Source of the DNA: Nitrospirota bacterium
GTDB taxonomy: Bacteria; Nitrospirota; Nitrospiria; SBBL01; JAADHI01
Assembly: GCA_029261215.1 (NCBI GenBank)
Contig: JAJDBT010000114.1
Coordinates: 1 to 64,000, forward strand
Reading direction: 5' to 3'
Length of the DNA: 64,000 nucleotides
Shown here: piece after piece, positions 52,223 through 61,573 of the stretch
Numbering within the stretch: position 1 is the stretch's first letter
Layout of the letters: the number at the start of each line of letters is the position of its first letter
The notes under the pieces: generated by a model
Databases searched by the model: none
What the model saw: the letters and a program-made list of their open reading frames with translations, nothing else
What the model was told of the DNA's origin: nothing
Program-made: the position numbers and the translations under genes

Positions 52223-52720
52223 CTAACCCGCGTCGCCTGAAAGATTTTCAAAACTGTCCCGCCAACCCCGGCCTTCGACAGGGAAATCTTTTCTGAGAGG
52301 AAAGCCCTCATCATAATCTTCCGTCATCAGGATACGCCTCAAATCAGGATGGCCCTTAAAAGAAATGCCCATCATGTCGTAGACTTCTCGTTCCATGAAA
52401 TTAGCGGCCCGCCAAAGCGAAACGACAGAGTCGATACGACAGTCCTCCTCCGGAACCCGGGATTTCAAACGAAGACGATGGTTTTTCTCAAGAGAATACA
52501 ATTGATAAACGACTTCAAAACGCGGGGCCTCATTTGGAAAATCGACAGAACAGAGATCCGTCAACATGTCAAAATCAAGAGAAGCGTCTGCCTTAACAAA
52601 ACGACAAACCGTCATAATCTGATCTCGTGCGACTTCTATTGTCAGTTCCCCAAAAGCCTCTTTCGCAGAGAGAAAACCCTTTGGACAGGCGGCCTTTATT
52701 GTTTCTGCGATCACATGCAT
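52223..52720 (-). CDS. nuoC: NADH-quinone oxidoreductase subunit C
   Basis: 30-kDa type subunit of the complex I peripheral arm, 165 residues. Family signatures are DFDMLTDLCSVDFPNEAPRFEVVYQLYSL (in blocks), REVYDMMGISFKGHPDLRRILMTEDYDEGFPLRKDFP. I chose the ATG at 52720 with AAAGGA upstream; the frame is open further upstream but there it overlaps nuoB. It lies 19 bases after nuoB and before nuoD. Confidence 0.93.
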   Translation of the reverse strand: MHVIAETIKAACPKGFLSAKEAFGELTIEVARDQIMTVCRFVKADASLDFDMLTDLCSVDFPNEAPRFEVVYQLYSLEKNHRLRLKSRVPEEDCRIDSVVSLWRAANFMEREVYDMMGISFKGHPDLRRILMTEDYDEGFPLRKDFPVEGRGWRDSFENLSGDAG

Positions 52721-52739
52721 ACGATTTGAGAGATTTCCT

Positions 52740-53219
52740 TTAGGTTCTGAAAACCTTGCCTTCCATAATTTTTTCCTGAAGCCGCAAAATACCGGCCAAA
52801 AGCGCTTCCGGCCGAGGCGGACATCCCGGCACGTAAACATCCACTGGCACAAAACGATCCACACCCTGAACGACACTGTAACTATTATATATATTGCCCG
52901 AAGTAGCGCAGGAGCCCATTGAAATCACATATCTTGGCTCAGGCATCTGATCATAAATCCTTCGAATCACAGGAGCCATCTTCCGGCAAACCGTACCTGC
53001 CACAATCATTAAATCTGCTTGACGGGGAGAAGCCCGAAAAACGCCTGCCCCAAATCGATCCAGATCGTAACGGCCCGCCACCACGGAAATCATCTCAATG
53101 GCACAACAGGCAAGACCAAAGGTCATCGGCCACAAAGCGGACTTTCGTGCCCAGTTCACAGCAGAGTCAATCGTGGTGGTCATGATATTGGTTTCAAACT
53201 GACGGTCAATTAGTCCCAT
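52740..53219 (-). CDS. nuoB: NADH-quinone oxidoreductase subunit B
   Basis: Carries the N2 [4Fe-4S] cluster, the immediate donor to quinone, 159 residues. The four ligand cysteines are visible: the adjacent pair in GLACCAIEM, one in MGSCATSGN and one in [34 protein letters not shown] is typical of the family. It overlaps nuoA by 10 bases. Confidence 0.97.
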   Translation of the reverse strand: MGLIDRQFETNIMTTTIDSAVNWARKSALWPMTFGLACCAIEMISVVAGRYDLDRFGAGVFRASPRQADLMIVAGTVCRKMAPVIRRIYDQMPEPRYVISMGSCATSGNIYNSYSVVQGVDRFVPVDVYVPGCPPRPEALLAGILRLQEKIMEGKVFRT

Positions 53220-53581
53220 TCAAGGGCCCCCTTTTTCCATGCGTAAAAATAGCCGACAAATAAAATCGTCAAGAATAAAATCATCTCAACCAGAGCAAAC
53301 AGCCCCAGCTGATTAAAACTCACCGCCCAGGGATAAAGAAAAACCATCTCAATGTCAAATAGAACAAAGAGCATTGCGATGAGATAGTAGCGAAGCGGAA
53401 ACCGCTGCCGGGCATCCGTTTCCGGTAAAATACCACTTTCATAGGGTGTCAATTTTTGGTCGTAGGTGTTCTTAGGGCGGACAAGATAACCTGCAACAAT
53501 CGTCACGACTCCAAACGCAAGCGCGATGAAGAAAAAAACGAGAATTGGAAGGTAATTAGAAGGCAAAAGCGCTTTAAGCAC
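53210..53581 (-). CDS. nuoA: NADH-quinone oxidoreductase subunit A
   Basis: Three-helix membrane subunit at the junction of the two arms, 123 residues. It has the family phrases [45 protein letters not shown] in consecutive pieces, with the loop that is conserved near the quinone site. It is the first gene of the nuo operon. A -35-like TTGACT (53640-53645) and -10-like TATGAT (53619-53624) lie upstream on the minus strand. Confidence 0.95.
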   Translation of the reverse strand: MLKALLPSNYLPILVFFFIALAFGVVTIVAGYLVRPKNTYDQKLTPYESGILPETDARQRFPLRYYLIAMLFVLFDIEMVFLYPWAVSFNQLGLFALVEMILFLTILFVGYFYAWKKGALEWD

Positions 53582-53618
53582 AGATAGTTATCCCCCCCGA
53601 AGTTAAAAGAGGGCACAT

Positions 53619-53645
53619 CATATAAAATAAGAAATTTAAAGTCAA
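53619..53645 (-). promoter_or_regulatory. Possible promoter of nuo operon
   Basis: On the minus strand TTGACT is followed by TATGAT, with a rather short spacer of about 15 bases. The site lies about 40 bases upstream of nuoA in the 280-base gap to moeA. The same gap should also hold the moeA promoter (TTGCAA near 53788 and TAGAGT near 53811). Confidence 0.35.
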
Positions 53646-53861
53646 GCCATCGACATAAAAGGCAGGTAGAAACAAATATTCACGACAAAACAGCGATAAC
53701 CTTACTTTTATGGACATATTTTTTTCAACAAAGACAGGTCAGGATTTTCAATCTTTTTCAAAAAAAATGACTTTGGAAATCCCAGACTTGCAACCGCTAA
53801 TTCATTCGTCTAGAGTGACTTTTATTAAAATATCCGCATATTGACTTAAGGGAGGGATTTA

Positions 53862-55079
53862 ATGATTTCGGTGGAAGAAGCACAAAAAATTATTCTGGAC
53901 GAGATCAAGCAGACAGCGCCTGAAAAGGTCCTGCTTTCTCAAGCCTTGAATAGAACACTTGCCGAAGATATTCGCTCCCCCTTAGATCACCCCCCCTGGG
54001 ACACCTCTGCAATGGACGGCTACGCCATTCGTATTTCGGATACGGCATCCGCTTCCAAGAGTACACCCGTTCACTTAACCGTCATTGAAGAAATTCCCGC
54101 AGGAAAACTCCCTCAAAAAATACTGGGGAAGGGGGAAGCGGCCAAAATCATGACAGGCGCACCCTTACCCAAAGGCGCGGAAGCGGTGGTGAAAGTTGAA
54201 GAAACTGCGACAGACGGCGAAGGGGTTCATATCTACACCCCGTCGGAAAATGGGGAGTACATTCGACTACAAGGGGAGGCGGTTCGAGCCGGAGATGCTG
54301 TTTTAAAAAAAGGAACGGGCATCCGATCGGCTGAAATTGCAATGATGGCCTCGGTCGGAAAATCCGTTGTACCCGTTTTTCAACAACCCAGAATTGCCGT
54401 TCTCTCCACAGGAGACGAACTCGCCGACCTCGACGAACCACGGGGCCTCGACAAAATATTAAACAGCAATGGCTATGGCCTGGCTGCACAAGTTGCGGAA
54501 GCCGGAGGCATTCCAGTCACCCTCGGTATTGCCAAAGATTCAAAAGAAGATCTTAAGACAAAAATTACCATAGGACTCACATCCGACTTTTTACTCATTT
54601 CCGGAGGCGTCTCCATGGGCGACTATGACTTTGTGCTCGAAGTCCTCGAATCCCTGGGCGTGACCATGCGGCTATGGAAAGTCGCAATGAAACCCGGAAA
54701 ACCCGTCGCCTTCGGCACTTTTCAGGGACGGCCTGTGTTCGGCCTGCCCGGAAATCCCGTTTCTTCAATGGTCACTTTTGAAGAATTTGTCCGGCCTGCT
54801 ATTTTAAAAGCCTCTGGCCGCGACAAAATTTTCAGACCGATGCTCACCGCAATCCTCTCGGAAGACATCGAAAAACGCCCAGGACGACGACAGTTTCTCC
54901 GAGCCGTGGTTTCCGTTGAAAATGGCGAGTACAAAGTATGCTCAACCGGGGATCAAGGCAGCGCCATCCTCATGTCTCTCGTGAAAGCCAACGCACTGAT
55001 GATCCTGCCCGAAGCAGGGGAAATCATAAAGGCCGGAGAAAAAGTAACGGTTCAAATGCTTTCCGAAATTACAGCGTAA
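53862..55079 (+). CDS. moeA: Molybdopterin molybdenumtransferase MoeA
   Basis: Inserts molybdate into adenylated molybdopterin to make Moco, 405 residues. Visible features are the N-terminal region with [38 protein letters not shown], the central [12 protein letters not shown] and [15 protein letters not shown], and [19 protein letters not shown]. The ending domain [22 protein letters not shown] is also typical. A GGGAGGG site precedes the ATG. Its presence implies molybdoenzymes in this organism. Confidence 0.95.
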   Translation: MISVEEAQKIILDEIKQTAPEKVLLSQALNRTLAEDIRSPLDHPPWDTSAMDGYAIRISDTASASKSTPVHLTVIEEIPAGKLPQKILGKGEAAKIMTGAPLPKGAEAVVKVEETATDGEGVHIYTPSENGEYIRLQGEAVRAGDAVLKKGTGIRSAEIAMMASVGKSVVPVFQQPRIAVLSTGDELADLDEPRGLDKILNSNGYGLAAQVAEAGGIPVTLGIAKDSKEDLKTKITIGLTSDFLLISGGVSMGDYDFVLEVLESLGVTMRLWKVAMKPGKPVAFGTFQGRPVFGLPGNPVSSMVTFEEFVRPAILKASGRDKIFRPMLTAILSEDIEKRPGRRQFLRAVVSVENGEYKVCSTGDQGSAILMSLVKANALMILPEAGEIIKAGEKVTVQMLSEITA

Positions 55080-55184
55080 CCGGGTCAAACACATTACAGA
55101 TAAAAGGGAGACGATCACCCGGAAACAACACCCCAGACGCAGCTTGCTCAAATACACTTACCCATAAATTAATAAGGCATAATT

Positions 55185-56267
55185 TTATTGGCGGGTGTTC
55201 AAAAAGAGATAGACCGCGACGGCGAGAAGCAGGATATTCGCGCTCCAGCCAGCGAGCCAGGGCGGTAAAATGGCCAATCGACCCAGGGCCAGGGTAATCG
55301 AAAAAACCAGCCAGTAAGATAGGGCAATGGCCAGACTCAGTGCAACACCCGAGGCAAGCCCTGAGCTTCGGCGGCCTTTTAATGCGAAGGGCACCCCCAA
55401 AAGAACCATCGTAAAGTTCACAAAAGGCATGGCTTGTTTTCCCCTTAAATCCACCTCGTACCGCGTGGCATCAAATCCGGCCTTTGTGAGCTGCTCGGAA
55501 TACGATTGAAGATCGTCATAGGTCATCTCTTTAAGCTCAAATGTCGCTTCGTCAAAATCTTCCGGTTTTTTAGAAATGTTGATCTCAAGACGTTCGAACT
55601 GATCGAATTGAAGTACCCCCCTTTTGGAAAAGACACGTCGTCTGCCGTTTAAGAGTACCCAGGTTCCCCCTTCGTAAAGAAGCTCGGCCGCCTCTGTCTC
55701 CTCCTGAAGCGCAAACTGTTCCGACAAGACATAAAGATGAACCCCTTGCATTCGGGTTTTATCCGGAGAAACCACTTGAGCGTAAATGAGCCGTCGGCTA
55801 TCCAGGTGCATCCAGGTTTTATTTTGGACAAAACGCCCAGTGGGCGTTCTTTTTTCAATGTGGACGGCCCGAATAAATTCTGAACGTTTCATCAGATTCG
55901 GAATCAGTGTGCCGCTCAGTTGATAGGACACCCCGCTCACAAAAACCCCGAAACAAAGGAGGGGAATCACCAGTCGAAAAACAGAAATTCCGGCGCTTTT
56001 AAAAGCCGTAATCTCATTATTTTTTGCCATACCGCCCAAGGTGATCAGGGTACTCAAAAGCAGAACCAGGGGAAGTGATTCCGATAACATGCGAAGCACT
56101 CGAAAAAAGAAATACTTGAACAACCACTGCCATTCAGGATCGAATGGGTAGAGCAAGCGGATCTTCTCAATAAAGTCCACCGAAAACTCGACAAGCGAAA
56201 GGGACACAGCGGTCACGACAAAAACCTGTAGGTACTCTTTCAAGACATATCGTGTGATCATTGACAT
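55185..56267 (-). CDS. lptG: LPS export permease LptG
   Basis: Inner-membrane permease of the LptB2FG transporter that extracts LPS, 360 residues. It has six membrane helices: three near the N-terminus (with YVLKEYLQVFVVTAVSLSL) and three near the C-terminus (FVNFTMVLLGVPFALKGRRSSG). The YjgP/YjgQ family loop region lies between them. I assign it LptG and the upstream gene LptF from order and length, but the two can be swapped. The gap to the upstream gene is six bases, so they form an operon. Confidence 0.88.
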   Translation of the reverse strand: MSMITRYVLKEYLQVFVVTAVSLSLVEFSVDFIEKIRLLYPFDPEWQWLFKYFFFRVLRMLSESLPLVLLLSTLITLGGMAKNNEITAFKSAGISVFRLVIPLLCFGVFVSGVSYQLSGTLIPNLMKRSEFIRAVHIEKRTPTGRFVQNKTWMHLDSRRLIYAQVVSPDKTRMQGVHLYVLSEQFALQEETEAAELLYEGGTWVLLNGRRRVFSKRGVLQFDQFERLEINISKKPEDFDEATFELKEMTYDDLQSYSEQLTKAGFDATRYEVDLRGKQAMPFVNFTMVLLGVPFALKGRRSSGLASGVALSLAIALSYWLVFSITLALGRLAILPPWLAGWSANILLLAVAVYLFLNTRQ

Positions 56268-56273
56268 GCGAGC

Positions 56274-57416
56274 TTAAGGCCTTTTACTCGATATGCCAAA
56301 GAGGGTTGGGGAAACATTGACCGCAACCTTCCGGAGTAGATACGCGCAACAAGGGAGCAGGACAACGATCGGGAATATCGCCGCAACAATGGGGGGTGCA
56401 ATTCGCGCGGTAATCAGTGAATCACCCAGCATCATTAACATGTAGTAGAGTGTAATGATCATAATCCCGGCGGCAAAACCGCCGACCCGTGTAATCCGGC
56501 CGGAAACAATCCCCAGAGGCATTCCCATCAGGCAAAAAATGAGTGAGGCCAATGCAAACAAAAATCGCCTGTAAAATCGCGAAAGCAGGCGTAAGGCATT
56601 CAGGTCCTCTCCTTTTGTTTCAGAAATTCTTGCCTGAAGCTCGGCATAAGACGGGCCGTCAACGTCGTCTTGTCTCTGCACCATTTCAGAAAAATCAATC
56701 TTGACGTCATAGTTCGCAAAAGTCATTTTTTGATACCGTTCACTATTTGGGAGGCTTTGGTGCAAGCTCCCGTCGACAAGATGAAGACCAATGGTCTGTG
56801 TGGCCTGATCTGAAATAAGCACGCCTTCCTTGGCCACAATCACGACAGGCGCATCTGCCTTTCTTTGATCAAAAATGAAGACCCCTTTCATATCTGAAAA
56901 AGTGGGCATAGACTCCACATAAATCATCATATTCGAAAAAATCCCATTAAACTGCCCTTCTTCCAGACCGACGCTGGCTCGCTGCATCAGCAACTTGACT
57001 GCGAGCGATTTTAAAGATCCCTGTGTCGAACCAGACATCACGCCCATTGAAAGTGTCAGTAAGGAAACCCCGACAGCAAAAATCAGTACCGGCCTGAACA
57101 AACGCCAAAACCCCATGCCTGCCGCATGCAGGGCGATAATTTCATTATCGGCAGACAGTCGGTTAAAGGTCGTGACAGAGGCCATCATCACCGCCATCGG
57201 CAAGGTAATCACAAAAAAGGAGGGAAGCACCCGAAGAAACAGTTCTCCGACGCTCAGAAGATCAACGCCTTTGTCGATCACCAATTCCATCAACTTCAGG
57301 ATTTGCTGGCTTACCAACAGAAATACCAGAATGAAGACCCCTAAAAAAAACGGGCCGGTCAGCTCCTTTAGTATATAGCGATCCAATTTCGAGAACATAG
57401 AATCACAATAATTCAT
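56274..57416 (-). CDS. lptF: LPS export permease LptF
   Basis: Second permease of LptB2FG, 380 residues. Family signatures are LDRYILKELTGPFFLGVFILVFLLVSQQILKLMELVIDKGV in consecutive pieces, DNEIIALHAAGMGFWRLF, and the C-terminal ALASLIFCLMGMPLGIVSGRI. Between the helix groups lies the periplasmic beta-jellyroll domain. The start ATG at 57416 has weak upstream purines; the ATG at residue 7 (57398) is also possible. It precedes lptG. Confidence 0.88.
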   Translation of the reverse strand: MNYCDSMFSKLDRYILKELTGPFFLGVFILVFLLVSQQILKLMELVIDKGVDLLSVGELFLRVLPSFFVITLPMAVMMASVTTFNRLSADNEIIALHAAGMGFWRLFRPVLIFAVGVSLLTLSMGVMSGSTQGSLKSLAVKLLMQRASVGLEEGQFNGIFSNMMIYVESMPTFSDMKGVFIFDQRKADAPVVIVAKEGVLISDQATQTIGLHLVDGSLHQSLPNSERYQKMTFANYDVKIDFSEMVQRQDDVDGPSYAELQARISETKGEDLNALRLLSRFYRRFLFALASLIFCLMGMPLGIVSGRITRVGGFAAGIMIITLYYMLMMLGDSLITARIAPPIVAAIFPIVVLLPCCAYLLRKVAVNVSPTLFGISSKRP

Positions 57417-57823
57417 CCATCACATCATTGCAAACAGAGACGTGGAGACAAAAATGGCACGACCCAAAATCTGTTTTTGAATCACCCTACGTACCGGAAT
57501 CCAAATGACGGATAACTTGACACCTCTAACTAGATCAATATTTAGAACACACTCCTCTAAAAATCATGATCGCCTAAAAAGCGTTGGGTTATTTGGAATA
57601 ATTAGTGTGATTATTCCAAATAACCCAACAGGTTGACTGACGAAAAACTTGACACTTTCTCTCGCGCAAAAACGAGATGAAGCCATGAAACATACGACAA
57701 CCTACAACTTATCTATTTGGCGTAGTAATTGCTTATCTAAGTAATTGCTTATCAGAAATCAGCCTGTTGGGTTATTTTAACTACAAAGAATAGAAACTGA
57801 AGAATTATGAAGGAGGAAGAATT
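57417..57823. other. Repeat-rich intergenic region upstream of PEP-CTERM gene
   Basis: A 407-base region with no convincing gene. It holds a 20-base-arm inverted repeat (57583-57629), a third copy of its GTTGGGTTATTT end at 57766-57777, a tandem 13-base repeat GTAATTGCTTATC (57725-57737 and 57741-57753), and several TTGACA hexamers (for example near 57517 and 57649). The PEP-CTERM gene's GGAGG site ends the region. Confidence 0.65.
57583..57629. repeat. Long perfect inverted repeat
   Basis: GTTGGGTTATTTGGAATAAT (57583-57602) and its exact complement (57610-57629) are separated by the seven bases TAGTGTG. GTTGGGTTATTT recurs at 57766-57777, closer to the PEP-CTERM start. No U-tract follows. 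It could be a regulator site, a cruciform or a remnant of a mobile palindrome. Confidence 0.8.
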
Positions 57824-59275
57824 ATGAAAGCATTTCTTCAGCACATAACGAAGGGCTTGTGTGCCATTGCGTTTTTGCTGTTTGCCCATACAGGAGTCGC
57901 ATACAGTGACGCGATTATCAGCTTTGGAGACACAATCCTGGGTGTGAATGATGAAGGGCATCTCAATGTATTCCCTGGTCGCGATGGGGCTGGATTGAAT
58001 CCAGACACGGCTGGCGGCTCGAGGCCCGTCGGTCTTTGGCGACTCGGACTTGGCGACGCAACCGCGCCTGGCTGTCTGTGTGAAGGTTGGGGCGTTGCAG
58101 TTACGACGTCTTCCGGTTCCCGTGAGGCCGGTTTTGCAAACGAAGCACTGGGAAGCGGCGGACTCACTGGCGGCACGTTTGGTGCGACAAGTACAACCGC
58201 CACATCGTCTATCGGCCTATCAGGCGCTCCGGTTCAAGTCACGCACGTCTACGGTCCATCTCTTGCCGCAGACGTTTTTCAAGGACAAGTGACTATTAGA
58301 AACACCTCAACAACAGACACAATGGAAGATGTCGTCTATCGACGTGCGATGGACTGGGATGTCCCGCCCACCGAGTTCAGAGAATATGTCACCCATGGTG
58401 GCGTTGAAGCCAACTTGGAATCTGTTGGAGGAAATGTGCGCTTCGCATCCGATAACGGATTTGCAAACTCAGACCCTCGTATTGCTGCAGGCGCATTGGA
58501 TTCTTCAACTATTAATGTTGACTTTGAAGATAACGGGGTAGCCGATCACGGCTCAGTTTTCGACTTTGCCTTTGGCGACATTGCGCCTGGTGAAAGCCGA
58601 ATCTTCAACATCTTTTATGGTTCGGCAGCGACGGAATTTGAAGCAAAAACAGCCATTGACGTACTCGGCGCAGATGTTTATTCACTGGGACAAAGTAGCA
58701 CACCAGGCGGACCTACAGTCGGCACACCTGCTACATTTTTGTTCGCATTTGGCGGTGTGGGTGGGATTGAACCCGGCAGTGACCCCTCAGTTCCGGTTTT
58801 GCCCTTTGTTCCCGCACCAGGGATGTTTGAGTTTCCAGAACCAACGCCTCGACGGTGGTTCGATCCACCCTTTGTCGATGGGTTCACCTATACCCTCGAC
58901 GGTGGTGCAACATTTACAGAAGTGATGGCTCCTCCAGCGAGTTTCGGCTTTGGTGAACTCACCATCCTTGATGATGCAGGCTCTACGATCGGAACCCTAG
59001 TTGCGGGCGGATCATTTGACCTTACTCCTTACGGACTGACAACCTTCTCGCTGGTTGGTATTGATCCCTTGTTAGATGAGGCTGATCCAGATTTTTTGAA
59101 AGCATTTCCGACCTTTCTTGATTGGACTGGGACTGCAAGTACCTTGCACATGGATTCCATTACGAGCACAGGGCCGGGGACAGCGCCCGTTCCAGAGCCA
59201 GGTACGATTATTTTACTGGGAACAGGACTGGCGGGTATCGCTTTCTACAATCGCCACCGTAGCAGAATAAAGTAA
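57824..59275 (+). CDS. PEP-CTERM sorting domain surface protein
   Basis: A 483-residue exported protein. Signal peptide at residues about 1-29 (core ALCAIAFLLFAH-like, ending VAYSDA). The mature part is acidic, rich in Gly, Thr and Ser, with beta-sandwich character. The C-terminus has the PEP-CTERM tripartite signal: VPEPGT (about 454-459), a hydrophobic helix (IILLGTGLAGIAFY) and a basic tail (NRHRSRIK). Such proteins are processed by an exosortase, which is not in this window. A GGAGG site precedes the ATG. No specific function is apparent. Confidence 0.88.
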   Translation: MKAFLQHITKGLCAIAFLLFAHTGVAYSDAIISFGDTILGVNDEGHLNVFPGRDGAGLNPDTAGGSRPVGLWRLGLGDATAPGCLCEGWGVAVTTSSGSREAGFANEALGSGGLTGGTFGATSTTATSSIGLSGAPVQVTHVYGPSLAADVFQGQVTIRNTSTTDTMEDVVYRRAMDWDVPPTEFREYVTHGGVEANLESVGGNVRFASDNGFANSDPRIAAGALDSSTINVDFEDNGVADHGSVFDFAFGDIAPGESRIFNIFYGSAATEFEAKTAIDVLGADVYSLGQSSTPGGPTVGTPATFLFAFGGVGGIEPGSDPSVPVLPFVPAPGMFEFPEPTPRRWFDPPFVDGFTYTLDGGATFTEVMAPPASFGFGELTILDDAGSTIGTLVAGGSFDLTPYGLTTFSLVGIDPLLDEADPDFLKAFPTFLDWTGTASTLHMDSITSTGPGTAPVPEPGTIILLGTGLAGIAFYNRHRSRIK

Positions 59276-59290
59276 GTGTTTTTCTTTTTG

Positions 59291-59337
59291 AAAAAAGGGG
59301 GCTTTCGGGCGCTTTGCGCCCGAAAGCCCCCTTTTTT
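59291..59337 (+). terminator. Strong terminator after PEP-CTERM gene
   Basis: Arms at 59291-59312 and 59316-59337 pair perfectly around TTT, with a GC-rich core GGGGGCTTTCGGGCGC. A runs on the left and T runs on the right allow termination from both strands. Confidence 0.93.
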
Positions 59338-59445
59338 TCGTTGCTTTGAATATTAATTCTTCTTATACTTCGCACCCAAGTCTTGAGAAGGGATCAATCT
59401 TCCTGCTCAAACAATATTTTCATTCAATGAACGGAGAATATTTCA

Positions 59446-60030
59446 ATGATAAAAACATCCCTATTAGTCATCGTCTTATTTTTAACAACAATTAGTTATG
59501 CCGCGGACAAAGAAGGGAAATTTGCCATAAAAGGTGTTGGAAATTCATCATGTAAAAATTTCTTGGAATTATCCGAGAAGGCTTCGCTAAATAAATTTCT
59601 TTATGCAGGGTGGATGAATGGATACCTCACGGCACAAAACCAACACTTAAACACCACATTCGACCTAACTTCCTGGGAAACAATTCATACTCTTGGTGAA
59701 TATTTACGAAATTACTGCGAAAAAAATCCTGATAAAAGCTTCTATATCGCCATGGCAAGCATGGTGAATGGCCTATTTGAGAATCGTGTCCAATCCTTTT
59801 CGCCCACGGAATCTTTCGGGACGGGAAAGAATGGGATTAAAATTTATCAAAATAGTTTGGCCCGTGTCCAATCAAATCTCAAAAAACTAGGTCTTTACAA
59901 CGGGACAATTGATGGAAAAAATACAGAAGAGACGCAAAAAGCAATTAGGGCCTTCCAGGAAAAAAACCAATTTATTGTCACAGGCATTCCAGATCAGCAA
60001 ACACTCCATGCATTATTGGTTCAGGAATAA
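59446..60030 (+). CDS. Exported protein with peptidoglycan-binding domain
   Basis: A 194-residue exported protein. Signal peptide at residues 1-20 (LLVIVLFLTTISYAADK). The middle region has a pattern with two cysteines (CKNFLEL near 36 and RNYCEKNPD near 91), with FLYAGWMNGYLTAQNQ between them. It is reminiscent of HdeA/Rap1a-like small periplasmic domains. The C-terminal 60 residues are a peptidoglycan-binding domain (VQSNLKKLGLYNGTIDGKNTEETQKAIRAFQ). The partner is unknown. Confidence 0.75.
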   Translation: MIKTSLLVIVLFLTTISYAADKEGKFAIKGVGNSSCKNFLELSEKASLNKFLYAGWMNGYLTAQNQHLNTTFDLTSWETIHTLGEYLRNYCEKNPDKSFYIAMASMVNGLFENRVQSFSPTESFGTGKNGIKIYQNSLARVQSNLKKLGLYNGTIDGKNTEETQKAIRAFQEKNQFIVTGIPDQQTLHALLVQE

Positions 60031-60181
60031 CCTAAACACCTCTGAAATTTATTCTCGCCCAATGCTCTACGGTCAAAACTGGGGCTTCCCTCTAGAGACA
60101 TTAGAGAGGGGAAATAGGTAATTTATTATCGACAGATTAAAGACAATAACGGAGGAACGCATACTAAGCCATCTCGAACAC

Positions 60182-61039
60182 TTGGAAGGCGAACGGGAAC
60201 CGAAAAACTCCTCACAGGCATTAAATAGAGCAGCCGCATATATACAAGACCAGATGTCTTCTTTTGGCTTGCATGCCACACAAGCCCCATTTACAGCCCA
60301 AAATGTTCCAGGGCAAAGCCTTGGGGAGGACACTTTCTTCAATGTCATTGGAACTGGCGTTCATTTCAAACAACACAACGCGCTTCTGCTCATCGGCGCG
60401 CACTACGACACCGTTGCCGACTCACCCGGCGCAGATGACAATGCAAGCAGTCTCGCCGTACTGTTGGAAGTCGCGCGGGTACTGTCTAAAATGCAGGGTC
60501 GTCTGACCCCGCAATTTGTTGCCTTCTCCCTTGAGGAGCGCGGCTTTATCGGTAGCACGGCCTATCTCGAATCTTTGGAACAAAACAAAACCCCCATTTC
60601 TGGGGCAATCATTTTAGAATGTGTCGGTTACACCGACCTTAACCCAGGATCGCAGCATACCCCTCCGGGGCTTCCCTTTGCCTTACCGGACGTGGGCGAT
60701 TTTATTGGACTGCTCGGCAACGAAGCGGCCAAACCGATTCAAACCGCCTTTGAATCCGCCGTGGATGCGTACACACCCGATCTCCCTAAAATCAGTCTGC
60801 TCGTTCCCGGAAACAGCGCTGCGCTGCCGGATGCAAGACGCTCGGACCATGTCCCCTTTTGGGACAAAGGCTATCCAGCAATCATGCTCACCGATACGGC
60901 CAATTTCAGAAATCCTCATTATCATCAGGGCAGCGACCGAATCGAAACCCTCGATCTTGACTTTATCGTCAAAGTGGCCAAAGCCGTGGCCGCCACCGTC
61001 ATCCACCTTGCTGAATTGGAAACAATCGAAACCCCATGA
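60182..61039 (+). CDS. M28 family zinc peptidase
   Basis: Metallo-aminopeptidase-like protein of family M28, 285 residues. Metal-binding motifs are visible: IGAHYDTVADSPGADDNASS, SLEERGFIGSTAYLES and SDHVPFWDKGYPAIML, with a final histidine in NPHYHQGSDRIETLD. No clear signal peptide. The annotated start is a TTG at 60182 without ribosome-binding site. The frame stays open to 60122, and an upstream non-ATG start (ATT near 60125) with GAGAGGGG before it would add 19 residues. It overlaps the Nudix gene by four bases (ATGA). Confidence 0.85.
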   Translation: MEGEREPKNSSQALNRAAAYIQDQMSSFGLHATQAPFTAQNVPGQSLGEDTFFNVIGTGVHFKQHNALLLIGAHYDTVADSPGADDNASSLAVLLEVARVLSKMQGRLTPQFVAFSLEERGFIGSTAYLESLEQNKTPISGAIILECVGYTDLNPGSQHTPPGLPFALPDVGDFIGLLGNEAAKPIQTAFESAVDAYTPDLPKISLLVPGNSAALPDARRSDHVPFWDKGYPAIMLTDTANFRNPHYHQGSDRIETLDLDFIVKVAKAVAATVIHLAELETIETP

Positions 61040-61560
61040 TCAAAGAAATTTACAAAGGCAGCCCCGTGCACCTCTTTGTGGAAGAGGTGACTTTGCCGAA
61101 TGGACAAAAAACCACACTTGAGATTATTCGGCATCCGGGGGCCTCTGCCGTCGTCCCGTTACGAGACGATGGACAAGTCATCTTAATCCACCAATACCGG
61201 CATGCCGCAGGCGGTTATCTGTATGAAATTCCTGCCGGAAAACTTTCAAAAGGAGAAAAACCGGAAGACTGTGCACTGCGGGAAGTTGAAGAAGAAATCG
61301 GTGTGCGTGTCGGCCGTCTTCAAAAGCTCACGGCCATTTTCACTGTCCCGGGGTTTTGCGACGAGGTCATTCATTTGTACCTCGGCACTGAACTCACGCC
61401 TTCCAAGCAAAACCTTGATCATGATGAAGTGATTGAAATCGTCACGCTGCCCTTCGATACAGTGATGGCAAAAATTAAAGACCAAAGCATTTGTGATGCA
61501 AAAAGCATCGTGGCCCTGCAACTCGCATACGCCGAAGCCAAAATACAAAAGCTCATATAA
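61036..61560 (+). CDS. Nudix hydrolase, ADP-ribose pyrophosphatase-like
   Basis: A 174-residue Nudix hydrolase. The Nudix box runs from GKLSKGEKPEDC to ALREVEEEIGV (residues about 72-94), matching GX5EX7REUXEEXGU. The upstream IHQYRHAAGGYLYEIPAGKL is typical of ADP-ribose pyrophosphatases and related NudF-like enzymes. It should hydrolyse a nucleoside diphosphate linked to another moiety. It is coupled to the M28 gene (ATGA) and lies 13 bases before gcvPB. Confidence 0.9.
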   Translation: MIKEIYKGSPVHLFVEEVTLPNGQKTTLEIIRHPGASAVVPLRDDGQVILIHQYRHAAGGYLYEIPAGKLSKGEKPEDCALREVEEEIGVRVGRLQKLTAIFTVPGFCDEVIHLYLGTELTPSKQNLDHDEVIEIVTLPFDTVMAKIKDQSICDAKSIVALQLAYAEAKIQKLI

Positions 61561-61573
61561 CCCAGAGGAAGAT

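Noticed and set aside
52721-52876. Longer NuoC starting at 52876
   Set aside because: The extra 52 codons overlap nuoB and do not look like NuoC. The ATG at 52720 has a ribosome-binding site and gives the normal length.
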